8,864 nt of DNA, taken from assembly GCA_046594105.1 (NCBI GenBank), contig JBKJQB010000148.1, positions 1 to 8,864 on the forward strand, given 5' to 3'. The notes below the pieces were generated by a model. The model ran no database searches. It was not told where the DNA came from and was given only the letters and a program-made list of their open reading frames with translations. The DNA comes from JBDSGC01 sp046594105. Its GTDB lineage: Bacteria; Acidobacteriota; Thermoanaerobaculia; Gp7-AA8. Positions 1 through 5,760 of the stretch are shown here, one piece after another (within the stretch, counting starts at the first letter, position 1; every line of letters starts with the position of its first letter). The translations under genes and the position numbers were made by a program.

Positions 1-192
1 CAGATCCTGCGCGACCTCGGCGTGCGGCACCTCCGCCTGCTCACCAACAACCCTGCCAAGTACGTCGCCATCGAAGGATTCGGGCTGGAGATCGTTGAGC
101 GCGTGCCACTGGAGATCGCTCCCTCCAAAGACACCCGGAAGTATCTCGAAGCGAAGAAAAAGAAGCTCGGCCACATCCTGGAGCTGGTCTAG
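1..192 (+). CDS. ribA: GTP cyclohydrolase II domain, C-terminal end (RibA or RibBA), partial
   Basis: This is the last 63 residues of a protein whose start lies before the window. The segment 'LRLLTNNPAKY' followed by 'GFGLEIVERVPLEI' is the signature end of GTP cyclohydrolase II, which opens the GTP imidazole ring in the first step of riboflavin synthesis. The tail, with 'YLEAKKKKLGHIL' just before the stop, resembles the tail of bifunctional RibBA proteins (3,4-dihydroxy-2-butanone-4-phosphate synthase fused to GTP cyclohydrolase II), so the complete gene is more likely ribBA than stand-alone ribA. The catalytic zinc cysteines and the N-terminal half are outside the window. A gene on the same strand starts 35 nt later with no terminator visible between them, so read-through is possible. 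Confidence 0.9.
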   Translation, partial: QILRDLGVRHLRLLTNNPAKYVAIEGFGLEIVERVPLEIAPSKDTRKYLEAKKKKLGHILELV

Positions 193-227
193 CCTCCGCT
201 GCGGTTTTCCGCGCGAGCCACCCTCTC

Positions 228-932
228 ATGTCGGCGCATACCGGACCAATCCTCGAAGGGCGTGGTGAGACCGACTACGAACGTTACGTCCGCGTGCCCG
301 AGTTGCTCGAGTTGCAGAAGCCGGTGGAACTGCTCGCTCATCCGGAGGAGCGCCTCTTCCAGACGACGCACCAGACGGCCGAGTTGTGGCTGCACCATGT
401 GGACTACGAGATCACCCGCGCGACGGCGCACATCGCTGCCGACCAGCCGGAGCTGGCGGCGGGTCTGCTGGAGCGCTGCACCCGGATTTTCCACCTGCTG
501 CGCGAACAGATCGTGATTCTGGAGACCATGGCGCCGGCGGACTACCACGTGATCCGCAGCAGTTCCCTGGGGAAGGGGAGCGGGCAGGAGTCTCCCGGGT
601 TCGCCATTCTGCTGCGGGTGGGCAAGCGCATCTGGCCCGTGTTCGAGGAGATTCTTCGCCGGCGTAGGGTATCTCTGATCGAGATCGAGCGCGATCCGCG
701 CAAAGAGGTCGGAATGTTCCGACTGATTCAGGCAATGATGGACTACGACGAAGCGTTCTTGAACTGGCGGTTCACCCACATGCGTCTGGCGTTCCGCATC
801 ATCGGTTCGAAAGTGATGTCGCTCAAGGGGGTTCCGGCCTCGCAACTGGAGATGGGAACGAGGGAACCGTTGTTCCCGTTGCTGTGGGAAACGATCAGCG
901 AGCTGACCTCGGAAATCAAACCGGGCTACTGA
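228..932 (+). CDS. Tryptophan 2,3-dioxygenase superfamily protein, divergent
   Basis: This 234-residue protein belongs to the heme-dependent tryptophan 2,3-dioxygenase (TDO) superfamily. Classical members oxidise L-Trp to N-formylkynurenine. Family landmarks seen in order: a 'FQTTHQTAELW' segment (F44, H48; H48 matches the distal active-site His), 'MAPADYHVIR' (Y106 and R110, matching the aromatic/Arg pair that binds the substrate carboxylate) and 'WRFTHMRL', where H184 should be the proximal heme ligand. It is shorter than typical bacterial TDOs (about 260-300 residues). The canonical 'GFQS' segment is replaced by 'GQESPGF', and the Gly/Ser-rich 'GTGGSSG' loop after the proximal His is absent (here 'LKGVPASQLEMG'). 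The substrate may therefore be a Trp derivative or another indole, as in secondary-metabolism relatives; this is inference. No kynurenine-pathway partner lies nearby. The start is the first ATG of the frame and lacks a clear Shine-Dalgarno. Confidence 0.85.
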   Translation: MSAHTGPILEGRGETDYERYVRVPELLELQKPVELLAHPEERLFQTTHQTAELWLHHVDYEITRATAHIAADQPELAAGLLERCTRIFHLLREQIVILETMAPADYHVIRSSSLGKGSGQESPGFAILLRVGKRIWPVFEEILRRRRVSLIEIERDPRKEVGMFRLIQAMMDYDEAFLNWRFTHMRLAFRIIGSKVMSLKGVPASQLEMGTREPLFPLLWETISELTSEIKPGY

Positions 933-1040
933 TCCGATCCTGGTGCAGATGATGTGGGCGTCCTGACGGCCAGAAATCATGGGGAAACATCGAGTCGTTT
1001 TTCGAACTAAAACTTTCGGTTTCAGATGGAAGGAATCGTC

Positions 1041-1069
1041 TTGACGGTGCAGAAGTCGATGGGTATAGT
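1041..1069 (+). promoter_or_regulatory. Sigma70-type promoter of the TPR-tonB-exbB-exbD-exbD operon
   Basis: TTGACG (1041-1046) and TATAGT (1064-1069) are separated by exactly 17 bp, each one mismatch from the TTGACA/TATAAT consensus. Transcription would begin near 1076, giving a leader of about 85 nt before the ATG at 1161. The rest of the 933-1160 gap holds no gene I can support and no convincing terminator for the preceding dioxygenase gene. Confidence 0.7.
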
Positions 1070-1160
1070 CGCTCGCCATTGCTCAGGAAGACGGTTCGAC
1101 CGCCTGAACAGCCCGCATCAGCGCTCCGCGGCGCACACTACTCTGGGAGTTGATCAATCG

Positions 1161-1985
1161 ATGAAAAAGGTGTTGTGCCTTCTCGCGGCACTCAGTCTTG
1201 CCATTTCCTCGTTCGGGTGCCGGAAGATCGAGGCGCGGATGGAGATCAAGACGGCGAACGATGCGTATCAGAAGGAAGACTACGCCACGGCGCTGACCCA
1301 CTACGTGCAGGCGCGCCAGATCGACGGCAGCTTCGCGGACCTGGACCGGCTGGTCGGATACTCCCAGATCGGCCTGTACGTCCCGGACGACAAATCGCCC
1401 AAGAACGAGGCGCACGTCGACGCGGCCATCGTCGAGCTCTCCCGGTATCTGAAGAAGAGGCCGAACGACCGCATCGCCCGCGATGCCCTGATCAATCTTT
1501 ATCTCAACGCCAACCGGACCTCACAGGCCATCGATTATTTCCGGGCGTATCTCGCCGACCATCCGGCCGATCTGGAAGCGGTCAAGTCGATCGCCACGCT
1601 TTATGCCAAGCAGGGCAACTTCAATGAAGCGCTGAACTGGTATGAGAAAATCACCCTGATCGACTCCAAGAACCCGGAGTCGTTCTACATCTTCGGCGTG
1701 GTGTGCTACGAGAAGGTGTCCAAGAACCCTCCCGCCGATATCAAAGAGAAGATGGACATCATCGAGCGGGGCAAGAATGCCCTGCAGCATGCCGTGGATA
1801 TGAAGGCCGACTACTTTGAGGCTATGGCCTATCTCAACCTCCTGTGGCGGCAGCAGGCGCTGGTCGACGCGTTGACCGATCCGGTGAAGGCGCAGGCCGA
1901 TGTCGCGCAGGCGGACGCAGTCCGCAATCGCGCCGTCGAGATCATCAAACAGAAGAAGGCGGCCGGCGCCTCGAAAAAGAGTTAA
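1161..1985 (+). CDS. TPR-repeat protein, probable lipoprotein, first gene of the TonB operon
   Basis: This 274-residue exported helical-repeat protein probably acts in the periplasm or on the outer membrane as a scaffold; its exact function is unknown. The N-terminus (MKK, then a hydrophobic stretch ending 'ISSFGC') looks like a lipoprotein signal with C20 as the lipidated residue, although Ser and Phe at -3 and -2 are not ideal, so a plain signal peptide or anchor is possible. Tetratricopeptide-like repeats lie at about residues 32-61, 104-137 and 138-171 ('AIDYFRAYLADHP', 'NFNEALNWYEKI'), with a further helical region towards the Lys/Ala-rich C-terminus. The reading frame is open back to an ATG at 1026, but that lies upstream of the promoter at 1041-1069. 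The ATG at 1161 starts the signal peptide and has GGGAG at 1145-1149. tonB follows after 12 nt, so this is the leader gene of the energy-transduction operon. Confidence 0.8.
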   Translation: MKKVLCLLAALSLAISSFGCRKIEARMEIKTANDAYQKEDYATALTHYVQARQIDGSFADLDRLVGYSQIGLYVPDDKSPKNEAHVDAAIVELSRYLKKRPNDRIARDALINLYLNANRTSQAIDYFRAYLADHPADLEAVKSIATLYAKQGNFNEALNWYEKITLIDSKNPESFYIFGVVCYEKVSKNPPADIKEKMDIIERGKNALQHAVDMKADYFEAMAYLNLLWRQQALVDALTDPVKAQADVAQADAVRNRAVEIIKQKKAAGASKKS

Positions 1986-1997
1986 CAGGCCAGACCA

Positions 1998-2735
1998 ATG
2001 TTCGAATCTTCGGTCATCGAATCCAAGAAGCGGAAAATCGGCATCCAGAAGTACATGACCCTTCCGGTCTCCATCGGTCTGCACGTGGTGGTGATCGTAG
2101 CGGCAGTCGTGGGCACCATCTGGAACGTCGACTTTCCCGACAACTCCCCAGCGCAGGTGGCGCAGTACTCCGTGGCTGCTGCCCCCCCGCCTCCCCCACC
2201 GCCCCCTCCACCTCCGAAAGCGGCGTCGCAGCCGACGCAGGTGGTCAAGGTGGACATCCCCAAGGACATCCAGGAAATGGCTCCCACCACCGTGCCGGAG
2301 AGAGTCCAGCCCGTGGCCACTCAAGCCGCTGACGCCGGAGTGGTCGGCGGCGTCGAAGGTGGAGTGGAAGGCGGAGTGGTCGGTGGTGTGGTCGGCGGAG
2401 TGATGGGGGGAGTGATCACCGACGCCAAGCCGCCGGTGCCCGACGCGCCCCTGCGCGTCGGTGGCGACGTCAAGGCCCCCATCATCGTGAACAAGGTCGA
2501 GCCGGTGTATCCGGAAGTGGCCCGCAAGGCCCGTATCTCCGGCATCGTCATCGTCGAATGCACCATCAACAAGAATGGCGACGTGACCGACGTTCATGTG
2601 CTCAAGCCGCTGCCGTTCGGCCTCGATCAGGCGGCAGCCGATGCGGTGCGCCGCTGGAAGTTCAAGCCGGGAACGCTCAACGGGCAACCAGTGGATGTTC
2701 TCTTCAACCTGACCGTCAATTTCAAACTGAACTAA
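1998..2735 (+). CDS. tonB: TonB family energy transducer with polyproline and GGVx-repeat linker
   Basis: This is a 245-residue inner-membrane-anchored periplasm-spanning protein that carries energy from ExbB/ExbD to TonB-dependent outer-membrane transporters. Layout: a basic cytoplasmic N-terminus (residues 1-20), one transmembrane helix (about 22-43), 11 consecutive prolines (63-73), six GGVx tetrapeptides (117-140) and a TonB C-terminal domain (about 160-245) with 'VEPVYPEVARKA', 'GIVIVECTINKNGDV', 'AVRRWKFKPG' and a final strand 'VNFKLN'. S25 and H29 in the membrane helix have the SxxxH spacing of the functionally important Ser/His of E. coli TonB. The linker differs from the (EP)n-(KP)n rod of enterobacterial TonB, and its Gly/Val part may be flexible or beta-forming. 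It lies 12 nt after the TPR gene with a modest AGG Shine-Dalgarno at 1987-1989, and 46 nt before exbB. Confidence 0.93.
   Translation: MFESSVIESKKRKIGIQKYMTLPVSIGLHVVVIVAAVVGTIWNVDFPDNSPAQVAQYSVAAAPPPPPPPPPPPKAASQPTQVVKVDIPKDIQEMAPTTVPERVQPVATQAADAGVVGGVEGGVEGGVVGGVVGGVMGGVITDAKPPVPDAPLRVGGDVKAPIIVNKVEPVYPEVARKARISGIVIVECTINKNGDVTDVHVLKPLPFGLDQAAADAVRRWKFKPGTLNGQPVDVLFNLTVNFKLN
2184..2216 (+). repeat. Polyproline tract coding region in tonB
   Basis: Eleven consecutive Pro codons encode TonB residues 63-73, just after the membrane helix and a short spacer. A tract this long should form a stiff polyproline-II rod spanning part of the periplasm. Long Pro runs usually stall ribosomes and call for elongation factor EF-P (known biology; its relevance here is inferred). 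Confidence 0.9.
2346..2417 (+). repeat. Six 12-bp tandem units encoding GGVx in tonB
   Basis: Six in-frame 12-bp units encode the tetrapeptides GGVE, GGVE, GGVV, GGVV, GGVM and GGVI (TonB residues 117-140). Third-codon bases differ between units, so the repeat is old or under protein-level selection rather than a fresh slippage product, but copy number could still vary between strains. Confidence 0.9.
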
Positions 2736-2741
2736 ATTTCT

Positions 2742-2768
2742 CGGTCCGGGGTGACCGGCCGTTTTTTT
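2742..2768 (+). terminator. Possible attenuator hairpin between tonB and exbB
   Basis: CGGTC (2742-2746) can pair with GACCG (2753-2757). Alternatively the same left arm pairs with GGCCG (2757-2761, including one G-U), which directly abuts seven T residues (2762-2768). This is the shape of a weak intrinsic terminator, placed in the 46-nt gap inside the operon and immediately before the exbB Shine-Dalgarno. It may cause partial termination and lower exbBD relative to tonB. The stem is short, so this is tentative. Confidence 0.35.
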
Positions 2769-2773
2769 GGAGG
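2769..2773 (+). promoter_or_regulatory. Shine-Dalgarno GGAGG that fixes the exbB start
   Basis: GGAGG lies 8 nt before the ATG at 2782. It rules out the TTG at 2767, which opens the same frame five codons earlier but overlaps the Shine-Dalgarno itself. Confidence 0.8.
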
Positions 2774-2781
2774 AACTGAAC

Positions 2782-3474
2782 ATGGATATGAGTCCTGCGG
2801 CACTGTGGAATTCGATGTCCCTTCTGGCCAAGGGCGTCGTGGTTCTGATGATCGGCATGTCGATCTACTCGATCTGGGTGATGGTCGAGCGCTTCATCGT
2901 TTTTACTCAGGCAAAGAGTCAGTCGCTCAAGCTGCTCGGAGCGCTGTCCAACGTCCTGACCAAGGGCGACTACCAGCAGGCCATCGACGTGACCAAGAAG
3001 TACAAGGACAGCCATCTGGCCAAGGTCATCTCCTCCGGGCTTCTGGAATTCGAGGCGGCGCGGCGTGACAAGCGCTTCACCGACCCTGAGGTTCCGGTGG
3101 AGGCCGCACGGCAGGGCATGGATCGCACCGCCATGATCACCGTGGCCGAGTTGAAGGAAAACCTCGGTGTTCTGGCCACCATCGGAGCCACCGCTCCATT
3201 CGTCGGCCTGTTCGGAACGGTCATCGGAATCATCCACGCGTTCGAGAAAATGGCCACCTCCGGCGGCGGGATCGCCTCGGTGTCGGCCGGTATTGCAGAA
3301 GCTCTCGTCACCACCGCTTTCGGTCTGTTCGTCGCCATCCCGGCGGTCTGGGCGTACAACTACTACCAGAACCGCATCGATCGCTTCACGGTCGAGATGT
3401 CGAACTCCGGCTCGGAAATGGCGATCTACTTCATGAAGGAATCGGGCACACATGACAAGGCAACGCTGGCATAG
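2782..3474 (+). CDS. exbB: ExbB/TolQ/MotA family proton-channel protein
   Basis: This 230-residue inner-membrane protein should form the oligomeric channel around ExbD and use the proton-motive force to drive TonB. Three membrane helices are visible: about residues 16-38 (ending 'VMVERF'), 128-152 ('ATIGATAPFVGLFGTVIGI') and 168-195 ('GIAEALVTTAFGLFVAIPAV'). E173 in 'GIAEAL' corresponds to the conserved Glu of E. coli ExbB (E176), and T146 and T178 lie where polar channel residues are expected. A cytoplasmic loop joins helices 1 and 2, and the C-terminal tail is short. The start is the ATG at 2782, set by GGAGG. The 3' end overlaps the next gene by 23 nt, suggesting translational coupling. 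TolQ is an alternative name by sequence, but the adjacent tonB favours ExbB. Confidence 0.92.
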   Translation: MDMSPAALWNSMSLLAKGVVVLMIGMSIYSIWVMVERFIVFTQAKSQSLKLLGALSNVLTKGDYQQAIDVTKKYKDSHLAKVISSGLLEFEAARRDKRFTDPEVPVEAARQGMDRTAMITVAELKENLGVLATIGATAPFVGLFGTVIGIIHAFEKMATSGGGIASVSAGIAEALVTTAFGLFVAIPAVWAYNYYQNRIDRFTVEMSNSGSEMAIYFMKESGTHDKATLA

Positions 3475-3895
3475 CTCCGTCAACAAGTTCCAGAAGGCGG
3501 CCATGACGTCGGAGATCAACGTGACTCCGCTGGTGGACGTCTGCCTGGTGCTGTTGATCATCTTCATGGTCGTCACCCCCATGCTGCAGAAGGGCGTGCC
3601 GATCAATCTGCCGGTGACCGAAGAGCCTGAGAAGACTCCCGACACCGACAAGCAACTCCAGATCTCCGTCAAGGCCGATGGCAGCGTGTACCTGGGCACC
3701 GCGGTCGTTCGCAAAGAGCAGGTGCAGTCGGAGCTGGAAGCAATTCATCAGAAGAGTCCCGACCGTGAGATCGCGGTCAAGGGTGACAAGGCCGTGAAGT
3801 ACGGTGCGGTCATCGACGTGCTGAAGGCCTGCCGCGAGGTCGGCTTCAACAACGTGGGACTGATCGCTCAGCCCAAGAAGAGTAATCAGGGATAA
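3452..3895 (+). CDS. exbD: ExbD/TolR family protein, first copy
   Basis: This 147-residue biopolymer-transport protein has a basic cytoplasmic N-terminus, one membrane helix and a periplasmic domain. The hallmark 'SEINVTPLVDVCLVLLIIFM' is at residues 20-39. D29 is the conserved membrane Asp (E. coli ExbD D25) that takes part in proton translocation. The periplasmic part carries the usual 'VKADGSVYLG', 'EIAVKGDKAVKYG' and 'VGFNNVGLIAQP' elements. The ATG at 3452 overlaps exbB by 23 nt, with AAGGA at 3436-3440. A second ATG at 3503 (residue 18), preceded by AAGG at 3494-3497, would give a shorter N-terminus and avoid the overlap. The longer form is kept because its Arg/Lys-rich start fits a cytoplasmic tail, but the choice is open. 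Confidence 0.9.
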   Translation: MTRQRWHSSVNKFQKAAMTSEINVTPLVDVCLVLLIIFMVVTPMLQKGVPINLPVTEEPEKTPDTDKQLQISVKADGSVYLGTAVVRKEQVQSELEAIHQKSPDREIAVKGDKAVKYGAVIDVLKACREVGFNNVGLIAQPKKSNQG

Positions 3896-3905
3896 GGATA
3901 GGACC

Positions 3906-4313
3906 ATGCAAGTAGGCGGCAGCGGTACAGTCAAGTCCGACATCAACGTCACCCCGCTGGTTGACGTCGTTCTCGTGCTGCTCATCATCTTCATGGTCAT
4001 CACGCCGGTGGTGCAGATGGGCTACCTGGTTCGGGTCCCGCCGAAGGCTCCTGCGAACATGCCTCCGTCGGCAGTGCAGGACCAGATCATTCTGCGGCTC
4101 CAGCCGGAGGGACGGATCTTCATCAACAAGGATGAGGTGCCGGCCGATCAGTTTCCTCAAAGGATCCGCGACGTCCTGCACGGCAACCAAAGCAAGATGG
4201 TCTTCTTCCAGGGCTCCGGCGAAAACGATTACGAGACCACCATCAAGTTCCTGGACATGGCCCGGGTCAACGGCGCGAAGAACATCGGAATCATCGTGGA
4301 AGCAGCCCAGTAA
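3906..4313 (+). CDS. exbD: ExbD/TolR family protein, second copy
   Basis: This 135-residue paralogue of the preceding ExbD starts 10 nt after it, with AAGGA at 3894-3898 as Shine-Dalgarno. 'SDINVTPLVDVVLVLLIIFM' lies at residues 11-30, and D20 is the conserved membrane Asp. The periplasmic domain includes 'LQPEGRIFINKDEVP', 'NDYETTIKFLDMARVNG' and ends 'NIGIIVEAAQ'. The two copies are close in the membrane helix but clearly different in the periplasmic domain, so they are probably not recent duplicates. They may form a heterodimer in one ExbB channel or serve different partners (inference). This is the last gene of the operon, with a strong terminator 23 nt downstream. Confidence 0.9.
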   Translation: MQVGGSGTVKSDINVTPLVDVVLVLLIIFMVITPVVQMGYLVRVPPKAPANMPPSAVQDQIILRLQPEGRIFINKDEVPADQFPQRIRDVLHGNQSKMVFFQGSGENDYETTIKFLDMARVNGAKNIGIIVEAAQ

Positions 4314-4336
4314 CCGGCGCACTGAGCATCCCCTCC

Positions 4337-4369
4337 AAAGGCACGGCCTCCGCCGTGCCTTTCTGTTTT
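4337..4369 (+). terminator. Intrinsic terminator of the tonB-exbBDD operon
   Basis: AAAGGCACGGC (4337-4347) and GCCGTGCCTTT (4352-4362) form a perfect 11-bp stem with a CTCC loop, followed by CTGTTTT. It lies 23 nt after the second exbD stop. From here to 4514 I find no gene. A GC-rich inverted repeat at 4499-4513 (GCCGGC, CGT, GCCGGC) sits just past the rmlC stop on the other strand but lacks a T-tract. Confidence 0.88.
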
Positions 4370-4514
4370 GGGAGGGCAACTCGCCACTACCCGTTCCCCA
4401 CCCCCTCAGTGACAGAACACCGGTCCTCATCGAATTGAGCTCGGCCGGGAAAGTGGCTGAAAGCGAGATTCGTGGAAGACGCTTTGCGAACCAACGCCGC
4501 CGGCCGTGCCGGCC

Positions 4515-5060
4515 TCAGTACTTCGGCAAGACCGGTGCGTCCTTCAACCGTGGCGCGGCGGAGTCTTTGGGCGAGAGTTGCGGCGACTGGACCGGCCAGC
4601 TGATGGCGATGTCAGGATCGTTCCAGGCGATGCTCCGATCCGCGCTGCCGTCATAGAAGGCCGTACATTTGTAGACCAGGTCGGCCTCCTCGCTGAGGGC
4701 GCAGAAGCCGTGGGCGAACCCGGCTGGAACCCAGAGCATCTGCTTGTTTTCTTCGCTCAATTCACAGCCGAACCAGTGGCCGAATTGCGGCGAGCCCACC
4801 CGGATGTCCACCGCCACGTCGAAGAGAGACCCTCGCGAGCAGCGCACCAGTTTTCCCTGGCCGTTCGGCTCCTGGTAGTGCAGACCCCGCAGCACACCAC
4901 GGGAGGAGCGGGAATGGTTGTCCTGAACGAAAGGCCCGGCGATTCCCGCCTCCTCGAAGCGCCCGGAATGCCAGGTCTCCATGAAAAAACCGCGCTCATC
5001 TGCATAGACGGCGGGCTGGATCAGCAGGACTCCGGGCAGTGGGGATTGGATGACGTTCAA
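4515..5060 (-). CDS. rfbC: dTDP-4-dehydrorhamnose 3,5-epimerase
   Basis: This 181-residue cupin-fold enzyme (also called RmlC) epimerises C3 and C5 of dTDP-4-keto-6-deoxyglucose, the third step of dTDP-L-rhamnose synthesis, in the cytoplasm. Motifs in order: 'VYADERGFFMETW' (18-30), 'SRGVLRGLHYQ' (53-63) with H61 as the catalytic base, 'DVAVDIRVGSPQFGHW' (81-96), 'PAGFAHGF' (112-119), 'LVYKCTAFY' with Y130 as the likely catalytic Tyr, and 'DRSIAWNDPDIAISWP' (141-156). Length matches the family (about 180-190). The frame is open further upstream, but homologues begin Met-Asn-Val-Ile, and here 'NVIQSPLPG' follows a TTG at 5060, so TTG is the chosen start; no clear Shine-Dalgarno is seen. No rmlA, rmlB or rmlD is adjacent, so the gene is detached from its pathway in this window. 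It diverges from the regulator starting at 5106. Confidence 0.9.
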   Translation of the reverse strand: MNVIQSPLPGVLLIQPAVYADERGFFMETWHSGRFEEAGIAGPFVQDNHSRSSRGVLRGLHYQEPNGQGKLVRCSRGSLFDVAVDIRVGSPQFGHWFGCELSEENKQMLWVPAGFAHGFCALSEEADLVYKCTAFYDGSADRSIAWNDPDIAISWPVQSPQLSPKDSAAPRLKDAPVLPKY

Positions 5061-5070
5061 GGCGGCCGGG

Positions 5071-5099
5071 ATGATACCGCAGCGCCGATGAGGTATTGT
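5071..5099. promoter_or_regulatory. Back-to-back -10-like elements between rmlC and the regulator gene
   Basis: The 45-nt divergent gap holds TATTGT on the + strand (5094-5099), 6 nt before the ATG at 5106, and TATCAT on the minus strand (5076-5071), 10 nt before the TTG at 5060. Both spacings would place transcription starts at or within a few bases of the start codons, so leaderless or nearly leaderless messages are possible. No convincing -35 boxes are seen. Confidence 0.3.
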
Positions 5100-5105
5100 C
5101 TTCCC

Positions 5106-5723
5106 ATGCACCCCCGACTTGCACTCGCGTCCCGCTATGCCGCCAGCCAGAATCCAGACGCCCTTCGCGTTGTGGTGGTCAGCGATGCTCCACTGGTCAG
5201 GGCAGGGTTGCTTGCGTTGCTGGGAGGCTTCGGCGATCTCGATCTGGGCGAGGCGGACTCCTCGCGAAGCCAGGGGATTGATGCCGATGTGCTGCTCAGT
5301 CACGACATCCAGCCGGATGAGATCGTGCCCTCGCTCGTGCTGGTGACCGATGCTGCGGCCGCCGCCGATGCGCTCTCCGGCGGTGCGCGCGGAGTCCTCG
5401 CCCGCGACGCTTCACCACGACGGATCCATGCCGCGCTTCACGCTGTGGCCGAGTCCGAGGTGGTGGTGGACGACGGGTTCGCCAACGCACTCCTTCCCCA
5501 TCCGCGATCCAACGTGGCCATGATCGAGCCGCTGACACCGCGCGAACGGCAGGTGCTGCAATTTCTGGCGGCCGGCCTCACCAATAAAGAGATTGCCCGC
5601 AGCCTGGGAGTCACCGATCACACCATCAAGTTCCATGTGAACGGAATCCTCGGAAAACTGGGAGCCTCCACCCGCACCGAAGCGGTGGTGGAAGCCGCCC
5701 GGCGCGGAATCGTCAGCGTCTGA
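5106..5723 (+). CDS. LuxR/NarL-type regulator with degenerate receiver domain
   Basis: This 205-residue DNA-binding regulator is built like a NarL/FixJ response regulator. Residues about 20-115 resemble a receiver ('RVVVVSDAPLVRAGLLALL'). Residues 143-205 are a clear LuxR helix-turn-helix ('LTPRERQVLQFLAAGLTNKE', then 'VTDHTIKFHVNGILGKL'). Receiver key residues are eroded: the N-terminal acidic pair is reduced to S26-D27, the usual phosphoacceptor position in 'DVLLSH' is His66 with an Asp one residue later, and the usual Lys near 'GVLARDAS' is Ala/Arg. T81 is kept. It may therefore act without classical phosphorylation. No histidine kinase is adjacent. The ATG at 5106 has GAGG at 5090-5093 (12 nt away) and a -10-like TATTGT even closer. 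An in-frame ATG at 5088 is an alternative that adds six residues. Targets are unknown. Confidence 0.82.
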   Translation: MHPRLALASRYAASQNPDALRVVVVSDAPLVRAGLLALLGGFGDLDLGEADSSRSQGIDADVLLSHDIQPDEIVPSLVLVTDAAAAADALSGGARGVLARDASPRRIHAALHAVAESEVVVDDGFANALLPHPRSNVAMIEPLTPRERQVLQFLAAGLTNKEIARSLGVTDHTIKFHVNGILGKLGASTRTEAVVEAARRGIVSV

Positions 5724-5760
5724 GCCTTGTGCTACGCCGCTGCATCGTGAAGCGAGAGGG

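Noticed and set aside
933..1020. Terminator after the dioxygenase gene
   Set aside because: Only 3-5 bp imperfect stems around the T5 run; nothing with a proper stem and T-tract.
189..1079. Long minus-strand open frame opposite the dioxygenase gene
   Set aside because: His/Arg/Gln-rich composition typical of the antisense of a GC-rich gene; the + strand has clear family motifs.
1026..1160. 45-codon N-terminal extension of the TPR protein from an ATG at 1026
   Set aside because: It would start upstream of the strong promoter, destroys the N-terminal signal peptide and has no recognisable homology-like sequence.
2767..2781. TTG start for exbB
   Set aside because: The TTG overlaps the GGAGG Shine-Dalgarno that serves the ATG at 2782.
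1521..2858. 445-codon minus-strand open frame opposite the TPR and tonB genes
   Set aside because: It spans two recognised genes and reads as the low-complexity complement of their GC-rich codons, with no domain features.
4499..4513. GC-rich hairpin as terminator of rmlC
   Set aside because: Perfect GCCGGC repeats with a 3-nt loop, but no T-tract follows on the minus strand, so only a weak possibility.
4506..5105. Upstream in-frame extension of the regulator across rmlC
   Set aside because: It is antisense to rmlC, which has all catalytic motifs; the regulator's family similarity begins after 5106.
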